A model generated the notes under the pieces. That model was given only the letters and a program-made list of their open reading frames with translations, was not told the origin of the DNA and did no database searches. A stretch of DNA of 64,000 nucleotides from Streptomyces hydrogenans (GTDB taxonomy: Bacteria; Actinomycetota; Actinomycetes; Streptomycetales; Streptomycetaceae). The position numbers and the translations under genes are program-made. Position 1 is the stretch's first letter; every line of letters begins with the position of its first letter. Positions 1-8,379 of this stretch are shown one piece after another. The stretch spans positions 63,217-127,216 of the forward strand of contig NZ_BNBS01000005.1 of NCBI RefSeq assembly GCF_014656075.1, given 5' to 3'.

Positions 1-784
1 TGGAGTTCGCGCGGACCTCGTCGCTGTACTTGGACTCGGTCGCCCACCAGCGCATCATGCCGCGGACGTTGCGGTCGGCGATGTTGCCGTAGTGGATCTC
101 GTAGTCGACCCGCGCGCTCAGTACCGCCCCGACACCGGCCGGCAGGACGGCGAGCAGGAGCAGTGGCAGCATCAGAGGGTTCAGCACGGACAGCACGCCA
201 CCGGCGGTGACCATGCGGATCACCGCCGACACGAACCGCTGGGCGTCGGTCACCATCACGTGGGTGCGCATCACCCCCATCTCCGCGGCCTCGCGCCGGT
301 CCGCGAACCCGTCCTCCGCGTACGCCACCGCCTCCACCCGGCACACCGCCTCGACCAGTGCCGAGTCCGTCTCCGTCGTCAGCCTCGGCGTGATCCGCCG
401 CTCCGCGTACGCGGTCACCGCCCCGGCCGTACGGGCCAGCGCGGCGGCGAGGGCCACCACCAGCAACGCCGGCAGCGCGCCCCGCAGCCGCTCCGCGGCG
501 GAACCGGCTCCGAGGACGGGCCCCATGGCCCGGGCGGTGGCCGTCAGCAGTACGGCGGCGGAGGCGCCGGTGATCAGCTGGCAGCCGACGAGCAGCCGCA
601 CGGCGCGCGGGTCGGTCCGCCACGAAAGCCTCGCGATGCGGCCCAGGACGGCGGGGATCTGCGCGCACATGCGCCGGAAGGAGACTTCGGCGAGCGGGTT
701 GATGGCGTACTGCCCGCTGTAGGTGATCTCAGCGGGCGGGGGTGGCGGCGGGGTCTGCTGCTCGTTCATGCGCGTCGAGGTCAA
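1..784 (-). CDS. ABC exporter, N-terminal membrane part (cut by window edge)
   Basis: The first 261 residues of a membrane protein are visible; the rest lies beyond position 1. After a Pro-rich cytoplasmic start (five consecutive Pro), hydrophobic segments lie near residues 65-90, 100-120 and 185-210, the layout of the transmembrane half of a fused ABC exporter. The ATPase half is not in the window, so the ABC assignment rests on the layout of the N-terminal part. An ATG exists at 769, but AGGAGG sits 8 nt before an in-frame TTG at 784, so TTG is the better start. No substrate can be inferred. Confidence 0.7.
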   Translation of the reverse strand, partial: MTSTRMNEQQTPPPPPPAEITYSGQYAINPLAEVSFRRMCAQIPAVLGRIARLSWRTDPRAVRLLVGCQLITGASAAVLLTATARAMGPVLGAGSAAERLRGALPALLVVALAAALARTAGAVTAYAERRITPRLTTETDSALVEAVCRVEAVAYAEDGFADRREAAEMGVMRTHVMVTDAQRFVSAVIRMVTAGGVLSVLNPLMLPLLLLAVLPAGVGAVLSARVDYEIHYGNIADRNVRGMMRWWATESKYSDEVRANS

Positions 785-1206
785 CGGCGGGTCCTCCTGA
801 ACGGTCGTCCGGCGGGGGTTGTGAGGCTCAACGACCGCACCGAGATATCGAACTGGTGTCTTTCGGCCTCCGTCGTATCCCCGGGAATCAGCGCGTGTCG
901 GAGCGTGGAGGGTGCATCGATCCGCGTATCCCAACGGAGGTGCGCCGTACGGTGGTTGGCCGAAACGCCGAGGGCGACGTCGTGGGGGGTGGGTCCGGGC
1001 GCGTGGGTGAACCTCGGTCTCGGCCGGACTTGCAGGGTGCGAGCCTCCCGGAAGGCCCCTGGACTCTCGGATTCCCGGAACGTGACGAGACCGCCGTGGC
1101 CGTTCAGGCATGCGTGACGGTGGCGAGCCGTCCTGGCGCGGAAGGAACGGCCGCATACGCGGCGTTGCGGGAATCATCTGCCGGCGACGGTGAAGGGGTC
1201 GGTAGC
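785..1206. other. 422-bp divergent intergenic region
   Basis: This lies between the leftward ABC gene and the rightward hypothetical gene at 1207. A reading frame is open through it on the plus strand but has no convincing start or coding-like composition. No clear operator or hairpin was recognised; promoters for both flanking genes are expected here. Confidence 0.4.
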
Positions 1207-1650
1207 GTGGTCGACCGAGAGCTTCGAGCTGCGTGGAGCGCATTGCGGAGGGATGAACCTGTGTCGCACGGCATGGCGAGGGCGAGCGAGCTGGTCACCG
1301 AGTCCGAGGTCGCACTGCTGAGCCGTGCGCTCCTGGAATGGGGCGGCCCCGCACGCTGCAGTGATCGACTCGCGGCGGGCATGGGGTTCGCCGACGAGCA
1401 GGATCTGCTCCGGCAATGCCAAAGGCTCCGGAACGCGCTCGCCCAGGACGCCCCGCTCGGCGCAGCAGACTGGGCACGGACCCTGCTGGCCACGGAGATC
1501 GTCTTCGTCAGCGACCTCGCCGGCTCGGGCGTCGAGTGGCGAACGACCACGGGACGCGACGACGAGACGACGATCAGGACGCTACGGGTCATCCAGCGGA
1601 AACTGGCGCGGATCGTCAGTCCCTACTACGGAAAGGCGCCCAGCGAGTAG
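1207..1650 (+). CDS. Hypothetical protein, 147 aa
   Basis: The gene starts at GTG 1207, with a GAAGGGG ribosome-binding-like stretch about 8 nt upstream. The product is mostly soluble and alpha-helical, with no signal peptide or membrane segment. The middle (residues 20-110) has the regular amphipathic pattern of a small helical bundle and ends in a basic segment, KLARIVSPYYGK. The frame stays open upstream to 742, but that extension is low-complexity and probably not translated. I do not recognise a named family. Confidence 0.6.
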   Translation: MVDRELRAAWSALRRDEPVSHGMARASELVTESEVALLSRALLEWGGPARCSDRLAAGMGFADEQDLLRQCQRLRNALAQDAPLGAADWARTLLATEIVFVSDLAGSGVEWRTTTGRDDETTIRTLRVIQRKLARIVSPYYGKAPSE

Positions 1651-1894
1651 CTCGAAGGGCCGCCTCCGCCGGCTTCCACGCATCGCGGCACTCTCACGGG
1701 CTTCGCTCTGGCGGTTCGGGCGCATCGGCGCCTCTCGCGACGCCGGCCCCGGGGCTGGGGGTTGCGGCCTCCCCGGAGAAGGGCGGGCGGACGGCATGCT
1801 CCCGGCGCCCTCACCACTCCTCGGCTGCCCTCACGCCCGCGACCAGGTGGCGGAGGGCGTCCAACAACGGCCGATGACAGTCCTCTTCCACCAC

Positions 1895-2398
1895 TTACGC
1901 GTCGGGATGCCGCGGCAGGGCGAGCCAGTCCGACCAGGAGACCTCACGGCCGAGGAAGCGCGGCTGCTCGAACGGCCAGTCGGCGGCGATCCACTGCGGC
2001 ACCAGAGCGTCGAGGGTCTGCTCGACCTCGCCGCCGACCAGCTCGTCCACCACCCACCAGGAGATCTCGCCGTCCGCGCCGGCCCGCTCGGGCGGGTCGA
2101 TGTAGACACAGCCGAGCAGAGCCGTCTCCGCCGCGTCGAACAGCGCGTAGTTGAAGGACTGGTGCGCGGCGATCTCCTTCTCGTGCCGCAACAGGTCGGC
2201 CTGGTCGGCCTCGTAGGTCATGGTGGCCGCGGGCCAGCCCCAGGCCGGGCCGAAGATGGTCCACAGCCGCTCGCGCGAACCCATCACGGCCGGATAGTCG
2301 AGCGGGGTGTCCGCCTCCCGGATCGGCCGCAGGTGATGGCCACCGCCCGGCAGCGGTACCAGGACGGGGTGGACGAAGTCGTCGGGAAGCCAGCTCAT
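1895..2398 (-). CDS. GNAT-like acetyltransferase, 167 aa
   Basis: The product starts at MSWLPDD (ATG 2398) and contains HHLRPIREADTPLDYPAV, typical of the beta1-alpha1 part of the GNAT fold. ALLGCVYIDPPE then corresponds to beta4, and a C-terminal segment EVEQTLDALVPQWIAADWPF follows. It would transfer an acyl group from acyl-CoA to an unknown amine. The classical Q/RxxGxG/A acetyl-CoA loop is poorly conserved, so it may be a divergent or non-catalytic member. A longer frame reaches 2494, but the extra 32 residues look like upstream sequence. It is a single gene ending in TAA. Confidence 0.7.
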   Translation of the reverse strand: MSWLPDDFVHPVLVPLPGGGHHLRPIREADTPLDYPAVMGSRERLWTIFGPAWGWPAATMTYEADQADLLRHEKEIAAHQSFNYALFDAAETALLGCVYIDPPERAGADGEISWWVVDELVGGEVEQTLDALVPQWIAADWPFEQPRFLGREVSWSDWLALPRHPDA

Positions 2399-2794
2399 GA
2401 CGCCCGACCGTAGCAGCGCACGGCCGGCGGCTCCGCCGAGTTTTCCCGCGTACCGCCAGGCTCTGCCCTCATGCCGGGCATCACCCGCGATCACCCGATC
2501 GAAACGACCGTTCGAACGATTCTCTACCGACTACGAGTTGACCTCCGCCTCGCACTACTCACGCCCTCCGCAGCATCCTCGGCTTGAGACGATTCCGAAT
2601 CCGAAACGACCAGGAAGAAGCCCGCCACCCAAGGTGGTCGCTGTACTCGGACAGGGCGACTTGCCCTTCGAAGGGCAGCCCCTCGATCAGTTCCATCGCG
2701 TGGGGGCTTCGGCTGAACTGCCAGTTCACGCCGCGTCGTGTCCTTGACGGCGTGGGGCGTCGACGCGGGCCTTGAGCTCTTCGTACCGCCGGGT
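2399..2794. other. Intergenic, lower-GC stretch with a doubtful small ORF
   Basis: This region is less GC-rich than its surroundings and has no confident gene. A minus-strand frame from GTG 2729 to 2559 would encode 56 aa (containing MELIEGLPFEGQVALSEY), but it has no good ribosome-binding site and I recognise no family. It may be a decayed gene or a small protein. Confidence 0.35.
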
Positions 2795-3106
2795 TCAGGG
2801 GTTCGACCGTCGGCCTACGGAGCGCCACGGGGCGTCAGGGCGGGTGGCCAGCGCACCGGCGACGAGCCGCAGGGCATAGACGGGCCGGCCCTCCGGGTCC
2901 GGGACGGGACCGAGGTAGTCGTGGCCGGTCATGTGGCACCAGGCGGGCAGGTCCAAGGGGGCGGCGGGGTCGGTGGCCACGACGTGGACCACGGTGTCCG
3001 GGGCCCTGTCGTCGATCTCCTTGCGCAGGCGGAGCAGGAGGGTGACGCAGAGCAGCCCGGTGCCGTCGACGACGAGGTCCGGCGTGGGGACGGGAGGCAC
3101 GGTCAC
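2795..3106 (-). CDS. TusA/SirA-like sulfur-carrier family protein
   Basis: This 103-residue protein starts with GTG. It has the TusA layout: LVVDGTGLLCVTLLLRLRKEI at residues 10-30, then a VVHVVATDPAAPLDLPAWC strand-helix unit and a C-terminal strand. TusA proteins relay persulfide sulfur on the Cys of a CPxP motif. Here the Cys is kept but the following Pro is Val (LCVT), so carrier chemistry may be altered. It lies 91 bp downstream of the ArsR-rhodanese gene in the same direction and near an MFS exporter, suggesting a small sulfur-handling group. Confidence 0.75.
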   Translation of the reverse strand: MTVPPVPTPDLVVDGTGLLCVTLLLRLRKEIDDRAPDTVVHVVATDPAAPLDLPAWCHMTGHDYLGPVPDPEGRPVYALRLVAGALATRPDAPWRSVGRRSNP

Positions 3107-3197
3107 AGCGCGGCAGTCCCCTCGGCGAGAGCAGGGGCCGCCCTCTCGGTCTCCCCGGCGAGTCCCGGGGGCGGAGCGAGGGGGGCCTGCGCCGGGC

Positions 3198-3875
3198 TCA
3201 CGAGGGGTCCGTCGTGTCGACGGGGAGTTCGGCGAGGCGCCATTCCACCATGCCGTCGTGGAGGCGGACCGCCTGCCGTCCCCGCTCCGTCAGCATGCGT
3301 ACGGCGTCGTAGGCCAGGACGCAGTATTCGCCTCGGCAGTAGACGACGATCTCGGTCTGCTCGGGCAGCTCGTGGACGCGTGAGGCGAGTTCGTCGACGG
3401 GGATCGACACGGCTCCGGGGATGTGTCCGGCGAGGTACTCCTCCACGGGGCGTACGTCGAGGACCACGACGCTCCCGGCCGCCACCCGTGCGCGCAGCTC
3501 TTCGCGGGTCAGCTCGGCGCCGGCGTCAGGGCCGAGGTAGGCGTCGCGGGCGGCGGGGACGGCGGCCTGGTGGCGGTCGGCGACCTTGCGCAGCAGGGCG
3601 AGGAGCTGGGCCACGTCCTCGCCGGCGAGCCGGTAGTGGATGCGTACGCCCTCACGACGGGTGGCGACGAATCCGGCCTGCTTGAGGGTCTGCAGGTGCG
3701 CGGACGCGGTGGTCAGGTTCAGTCCGGCCGCCTTCGCGAGCGCGTCGACGGTGCGCTCGCCCTGGGCGAGCAGGTCGAGCAGTTCCAGACGCTTTCCGCT
3801 GGCCAGCGCCTTGCCGCTGACCGCGAAGGCGTCGTAGAGGGCGGCCTTGGTGCCGCCGGTGAGGGCATCCCGCAT
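3198..3875 (-). CDS. ArsR-type regulator fused to a rhodanese domain
   Basis: The 225-residue protein starts at ATG 3875, with GGAGG 5 nt upstream; the frame also opens at TTG 3887. Residues about 15-95 form an ArsR winged helix (LLDLLAQGERTVDALAKAAG, then LTTASAHLQTLKQAG). Residues about 125-215 are a rhodanese domain with VLDVRPVEEYLAGHIPGA and an active-site loop starting at Cys (YCRGEYC). Such fusions sense sulfane sulfur or persulfides and repress nearby genes; that role here is inferred. It diverges from the MFS gene at 4051 and precedes the TusA-like gene. Confidence 0.88.
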   Translation of the reverse strand: MRDALTGGTKAALYDAFAVSGKALASGKRLELLDLLAQGERTVDALAKAAGLNLTTASAHLQTLKQAGFVATRREGVRIHYRLAGEDVAQLLALLRKVADRHQAAVPAARDAYLGPDAGAELTREELRARVAAGSVVVLDVRPVEEYLAGHIPGAVSIPVDELASRVHELPEQTEIVVYCRGEYCVLAYDAVRMLTERGRQAVRLHDGMVEWRLAELPVDTTDPS

Positions 3876-4050
3876 TGCTTCCTCCAAACATCTATGGATT
3901 ACTGTAACTCATGGGTGGGTGATGAGTCCGCCTCGTGGGCTCCCGCTCCGGCCGTTCGCTTCGGCCGTCGCTCCGGAAGGACACATGACGAGCCTCGCCG
4001 ACGACCGCCCACGACCGGAAGCTCGTCCAGGGAACCGAAGGATCCACCGC

Positions 4051-5328
4051 GTGAACACCACCACCCCGACCGCGCCACCGGTCGACGCTCACGGACGTCC
4101 CGTACGCCTCGGACTGCGCGAGAACCGCCTTCAGTTCACGCTGCTCGTCATCGTCAACGTCTGTGTCGGCGGGCTCGTCGGCCTCGAACGCACCACCGTG
4201 CCCCTCATCGGGTCCGAGACCTTCCGACTGACCAGCGACCTGGCCGTCTTCTCCTTCATCATCGCCTTCGGCCTGACCAAGGCCCTCACCAACCTGGCCG
4301 CCGGGGCCCTGACGGCCCGCTTCCGCCGCAAGCAGCTCCTCGTCGCGGGCTGGCTGATCGGCGTCCCCGTACCGTTCGTCCTCGCGTACGCGCCCTCCTG
4401 GGGCTGGATCGTGGCGGCCAACGTGCTGCTCGGCCTGAACCAGGGCCTGACCTGGTCGATGACGGTCAACATGAAGATCGACCTCGTCGGGCCCGCCCGC
4501 CGCGGCCTGGCCACCGGCCTGAACGAGGCCGCCGGGTACACCGCCGTCGGCGTCACGGCACTGCTCACCGGCTACCTCGCGACCAGCTACGGCCTGCGGC
4601 CGGTACCGGAGCTGATCGGCGTCGTGTTCGTCGTCGCGGGCCTCGCCCTCGCCCTTGTCGTCCGCGACACCGCCGCGCACGTCGCCCTCGAACTCGCCCA
4701 GCACACCGTGCCGTTGCCCTCCGGAGAGGACACCGGCCTCAAGGCCACCTTCGCCCGCACCTCCTGGCACCACCGGTCCTTGCGCGGCGTCAGCCAGGCC
4801 GGACTGGTCAACAACCTCAACGACGGCCTCACCTGGGGCGTCTTCCCGCTCCTCTTCACCGACCACGGACTCGGCCTCGCCGCCGTCGGCCTCATCAAGG
4901 GCCTGTACCCGATCCTCTGGGGCATCGGCCAGATCCCCACCGGTCACCTCGCCGACCGCGTCGGCCGCAAACCCCTCATCGTCACGGGCATGCTCGTCCA
5001 GGCAGGAGGCTTCGTCCTCGCCCTCGCCCTGCTCGACAGCCCCATGCTCGCCGGTGTCCTCTCCGCCGTGGCCCTCGGCCTCGGCACCGCCATGGTCTAC
5101 CCGGCCCTCATCGCCTCCGTCTCCGACCACGCCCACCCCGCCTGGCGCGCCAACGCCCTGGGCACCTACCGCTTCTGGCGCGACATCGGCTACGCCGCCG
5201 GAGCGCTCCTCGCCGGCCTCCTCGCCGACCGGCTCGGACTGAACGCCACCGTCATCGCGGCCGCCGTCCTCACCGCCGCCTCCGGCCTCCTCGCCGCCCG
5301 CTGGATCACCGAGAACAAGGCGGACTGA
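4051..5328 (+). CDS. MFS transporter, 425 aa
   Basis: This is a major facilitator protein with about 12 membrane helices. The loop LTARFRRKQLL near residue 90 and DRVGRKPLI near residue 305 match the conserved loop-2/loop-8 motif of the family. GTG 4051 is chosen because GAAGGA lies 8 nt upstream; an in-frame ATG at 3985 would add 22 non-membrane residues. It is divergent from the ArsR-rhodanese gene, so export of a sulfur-related or other toxic compound under that repressor is plausible but not shown. A 9-bp hairpin lies about 70 bp downstream. Confidence 0.85.
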   Translation: MNTTTPTAPPVDAHGRPVRLGLRENRLQFTLLVIVNVCVGGLVGLERTTVPLIGSETFRLTSDLAVFSFIIAFGLTKALTNLAAGALTARFRRKQLLVAGWLIGVPVPFVLAYAPSWGWIVAANVLLGLNQGLTWSMTVNMKIDLVGPARRGLATGLNEAAGYTAVGVTALLTGYLATSYGLRPVPELIGVVFVVAGLALALVVRDTAAHVALELAQHTVPLPSGEDTGLKATFARTSWHHRSLRGVSQAGLVNNLNDGLTWGVFPLLFTDHGLGLAAVGLIKGLYPILWGIGQIPTGHLADRVGRKPLIVTGMLVQAGGFVLALALLDSPMLAGVLSAVALGLGTAMVYPALIASVSDHAHPAWRANALGTYRFWRDIGYAAGALLAGLLADRLGLNATVIAAAVLTAASGLLAARWITENKAD

Positions 5329-5398
5329 CACCCGGCGAAACCCCGGCCCGCGGGCGCGGGAGGCAGGGCCCGTCGGTGGTGGTGTCCGTCGGCGACCG

Positions 5399-5426
5399 GG
5401 CTCCGACCTCCGCTCGTGTCGGAGCC
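5399..5426 (+). terminator. Hairpin after MFS gene
   Basis: A perfect 9-bp inverted repeat, GGCTCCGAC / GTCGGAGCC, has a 10-nt loop. It sits between the MFS stop and the next gene. There is no T-tract, which is common for actinobacterial terminators. Confidence 0.55.
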
Positions 5427-5544
5427 GGGACGCGCCTCTTCCGGCGACCGCTCGGTCGGGGGGCACGCAGACCCAGGTCCGGTCGGCGCCGGCCGGGGTG
5501 CCTAGAGTGGCCCGCCTGTGTTCGATCCCGCTCTGGAGGTCTTC

Positions 5545-6015
5545 GTGTCCGATGCACGTGCCGTGCCGTCTTCCGCCGCCCGTCCCGGGGCCTCTCCGGA
5601 GGATGCCGAGGCGGTCTGGGCGGTGATCACCGGGATGTACGAGGCGTACGAGGCGGGGGACCGGGCGCGGATCGACGCGGCGCTCGATCCGGAGGCGACG
5701 ATCTGGGACTCGGCCGCCGAGCCGCTGCTGTTCGGGAAGCCTGACCTGGACCGGGTTCGCGACGAGCGGCCGGCGGCGGGGGAAGGGCCGGAGGAGAGCG
5801 GGCTGTACGCCTCCGAGCCGGTCGTCGACGTCTTCGGTGACCTCGCCGTGCTGCGGTACCTGCTGCGGGTCGAGTTCGCCCCGGGGCCGGACGGACGGGA
5901 GACGAGGCCGGAGCTCGTCCGCAACACGGTGGTCCTGCGGCAGGGCGGGGACGGCGCGTGGCGGATCGTGCACCTCCACGAGGACGTCCGGCAGACGGGC
6001 GGAGTGCCCGCCTGA
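5545..6015 (+). CDS. SnoaL-like / NTF2-fold protein, 156 aa
   Basis: The product has the NTF2-like alpha+beta cone pattern: VWAVITGMYEAYEAGDRARI, DPEATIWDS, then VFGDLAVLRYLLRVEF and WRIVHLHEDV. Members act as small isomerases or hydrolases, or only bind ligands; no activity can be assigned. The GTG at 5545 has GGAGG 5 nt upstream. An alternative GTG at 5518 lies 9 nt after a TAGAGT -10-like hexamer (5503-5508) and could be used on a leaderless transcript. The last codons and stop fall inside the first unit of a 28-bp tandem repeat. Confidence 0.75.
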   Translation: MSDARAVPSSAARPGASPEDAEAVWAVITGMYEAYEAGDRARIDAALDPEATIWDSAAEPLLFGKPDLDRVRDERPAAGEGPEESGLYASEPVVDVFGDLAVLRYLLRVEFAPGPDGRETRPELVRNTVVLRQGGDGAWRIVHLHEDVRQTGGVPA

Positions 6016-6223
6016 CCCCGGCGGGGCGAGGGCCCGGCCGCCCCGGCCACGGGGTGAGGGCTCATCTGGCCCGGCCGCAGTGCGAGGACCCGCCTGACCC
6101 GGCCGCGGGGCCAGGAGCCGCCCGCCCCGGCCATGGGGCGGGGCTCACCCGACCCGGTCACGCAGCCAGGACCCGTCCGACGGGCCACCGCGCGGGGACC
6201 CGCCCCGACCCGGCCCCCTGCGT
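6002..6223. repeat. Eight degenerate 26-30 bp tandem repeats
   Basis: The units begin near 6002, 6028, 6056, 6084, 6113, 6140, 6168 and 6194. The approximate pattern is GAGGRCCC, then RYCYGRCC, then CGGCCRCGGGGC. The first unit contains the stop codon of the SnoaL-like gene. The array fills most of the gap before hyuA. Variation between units suggests an old array. Confidence 0.7.
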
Positions 6224-6333
6224 GGGTGTGCCGCATGCACAGCCGGTCTCCTCCGTCTGTGCGCCGCGCACGGGAGCCGCTCCCCCGCCTCTCGTTAGCG
6301 TCCGGGCATTCCCCGAGACAGCCGGGAGGCGGC

Positions 6334-8379
6334 ATGACATACCGGGTGGCCATGGACATCGGTGGGACGTTCACCGATGTCGTCGCCTATGACGAGACGA
6401 GCGGCACCTACCGCGCGGCGAAGGCGCCGACGACGCCGGGAGACCTGGCGGAGGGCGTCTTCGCCTCGCTGGAGCGGGCGGTGGAGGATCCCGCGGCGAT
6501 CTCCTTCTTCGTCCACGGCACGACCCAGGGCCTGAACGCCCTGCTGGAGCGCAAGGGCGCCCGTGTCCTGCTCCTCATGTCCGAGGGCATGCGGGACGTC
6601 TACCACATCGCCCGGGGCAACCGGGACCGGATGTTCGACCTGCACTACCGCAAGCCGGTGCCACTGGTGGAGCGGTACGCCACGGCCGAGGTCGGCGGGC
6701 GGCTCGACTGGCGCGGTGAGGAACTGCGTCCGCTCGACGAGGAGGCGGTGCGGGCCGCGGCCCGGCGGGCGAAGGACGAGGGTTTCACGGCGGTCGCCGT
6801 CTCCTTCCTCTTCAGCTACGTCGAACCGGCGCACGAGCGGCGGGCCGGGGAGATCCTCGCGGAGGAGCTGGGCGAGGACGTGATGGTCGTCCTCTCGCAC
6901 CGCGTGGCGGGCGAGTGGCGCGAGTACGAGCGGACGTCGTCGGCCGTCCTCGACGCGTACACCGGGCCCGTCGTGCGCCGGTACCTCGGCCGGATCGAGG
7001 AGCGGTTCGCCGAGCGCGGTCTCGGTGTGCCGGTACAGGTCATGCAGTCCTCGGGCGGGGTCGTCAACGCCGCCTTCGCCCGCCGCCACCCGCTCCAGAC
7101 GCTGCTGTCCGGGCCGGTCGGCGGCACCATGGGCGGTGTCGCGGCGGCCGCCCTGCTCGGCCGGCCGAACGCGATCTGCGTCGACATGGGCGGCACGTCG
7201 TTCGACGTCTCCCTCGTCCTCGACGGGCGGCCCGACATCTCCAACGAGGGTGCGGCGGACGGTTTTCCGGTCCTGATGCCGCTGGTCAACCTGCACACGA
7301 TCGGCGCGGGCGGCGGCTCGATCGCCTACGCGGAGGCGGGCGGCCTGCGGGTCGGCCCCGAGTCCGCGGGGGCCGCTCCCGGACCGGCCTGCTACGGGCG
7401 CGGCGGTACCCGGCCGACCGTGACGGACGCGAACGCGGTCCTCGGCCGGGTCGACCCGGAGTGGTTCGCCGGCGGTCACATGACCCTCGACACGGGCGCG
7501 GCGCAGCGGGCCGTGGAGGGGCTCGCCACCGAACTCGGGCTCTCCGCCGTCGCGCTGGCCGGCGGCATCTGCGGGGTCGCCAACGCCAAGATGGCGCAGG
7601 CGATCCGCACCCTCACCGTGGAACACGGCCTGGAGCCGCGCGAGTTCACCCTCCTCGCCTTCGGCGGAGCCGGCCCGATGCACGCGGTGGAGATCGCCCG
7701 TGAGCTCGGGGTGGCGGAGGTCGTCGTGCCGCGCTTCCCCGGCGCGTTCTCCGCGTGGGGCATGCTCGGCACCGAGGTCCGCCGCGACCTGACCCGACAG
7801 TTCTTCACCTCCGGTGACGCCCTCGACGGCGCCGCCATGGCGTCGGCGCTGGACGCGCTGGGCATCGAGGGGCGCGCCGTCCTCGGCGAGCAGGGCGTGC
7901 CCGTCGGGCTGCGGCGGGTCGAGCACGCCGTCGACATGCGGTACGAGGGCCAGGACTACACCCTCACCGTGCCGCTCGACGACTCCGCCGAGCCCGCCGC
8001 CGAGGGGTTCCTCGCCCGGGTGTCGGCGCGCTTCGCCGGTCTGCACGAGCGGCGGTACGGCCACGCCACCCCGGGGGCCCCGGTCGAGTTCGTGACGCTG
8101 CGCACCACGGCGCTCGGCGGATCACCGGACCTCGCCCCGGCCGGGTACGCCCCGGAGGCCGGGGAGAACCCGTGGGCCGGTCGCGTCAAGCCGGTCTTCT
8201 TCGACGGCGCAAGCCACGAGACGCCCGTCCTGCGCCGCGAACACCTGGCCGCGGGCGAGGAGTTCAGCGGTCCGGCGATCGTCGTCGAGGCCACCTCCAC
8301 CACCGTCGTACCGCCGGACGCCCACGTCACCGTCGACGCGAACGGCTTCCTCGTCATCAAGCTCGGAGGCACCGCGTGA
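6334..8379 (+). CDS. hyuA: Hydantoinase/oxoprolinase subunit A (HyuA family)
   Basis: This 681-residue protein has the Hydant_A_N start (DIGGTFTDVVAYD, residues 8-20), a HGTTQGLNALLERKG segment, and a second actin-like ATPase motif DMGGTSFDVSL near residue 285. It ends in the usual C-terminal domain, and the length is normal. Family members use ATP to open hydantoin, N-methylhydantoin or 5-oxoproline rings together with subunit B. ATG 6334 has GGGAGG 4 nt upstream. It overlaps hyuB by GTGA, indicating translational coupling. The substrate is unknown; the nearby DUF917 operon suggests a hydantoin-like compound. Confidence 0.92.
   Translation: MTYRVAMDIGGTFTDVVAYDETSGTYRAAKAPTTPGDLAEGVFASLERAVEDPAAISFFVHGTTQGLNALLERKGARVLLLMSEGMRDVYHIARGNRDRMFDLHYRKPVPLVERYATAEVGGRLDWRGEELRPLDEEAVRAAARRAKDEGFTAVAVSFLFSYVEPAHERRAGEILAEELGEDVMVVLSHRVAGEWREYERTSSAVLDAYTGPVVRRYLGRIEERFAERGLGVPVQVMQSSGGVVNAAFARRHPLQTLLSGPVGGTMGGVAAAALLGRPNAICVDMGGTSFDVSLVLDGRPDISNEGAADGFPVLMPLVNLHTIGAGGGSIAYAEAGGLRVGPESAGAAPGPACYGRGGTRPTVTDANAVLGRVDPEWFAGGHMTLDTGAAQRAVEGLATELGLSAVALAGGICGVANAKMAQAIRTLTVEHGLEPREFTLLAFGGAGPMHAVEIARELGVAEVVVPRFPGAFSAWGMLGTEVRRDLTRQFFTSGDALDGAAMASALDALGIEGRAVLGEQGVPVGLRRVEHAVDMRYEGQDYTLTVPLDDSAEPAAEGFLARVSARFAGLHERRYGHATPGAPVEFVTLRTTALGGSPDLAPAGYAPEAGENPWAGRVKPVFFDGASHETPVLRREHLAAGEEFSGPAIVVEATSTTVVPPDAHVTVDANGFLVIKLGGTA

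Noticed and set aside
92-1117. Plus-strand frames opposite the ABC exporter
   Set aside because: The minus strand encodes hydrophobic exporter helices with a TTG/ATG start; the plus frames are His/Arg-rich.
2559-2729. 56-codon minus ORF in a low-GC gap
   Set aside because: Some coding-like sequence, but no ribosome-binding site or family; kept only as a note in the gap entry.
3892-5979. 695-codon open frame opposite the MFS and SnoaL-like genes
   Set aside because: Arg/Gly/Asp-rich shadow of GC-rich genes; the plus-strand frames carry MFS helices and a recognisable NTF2-like fold.
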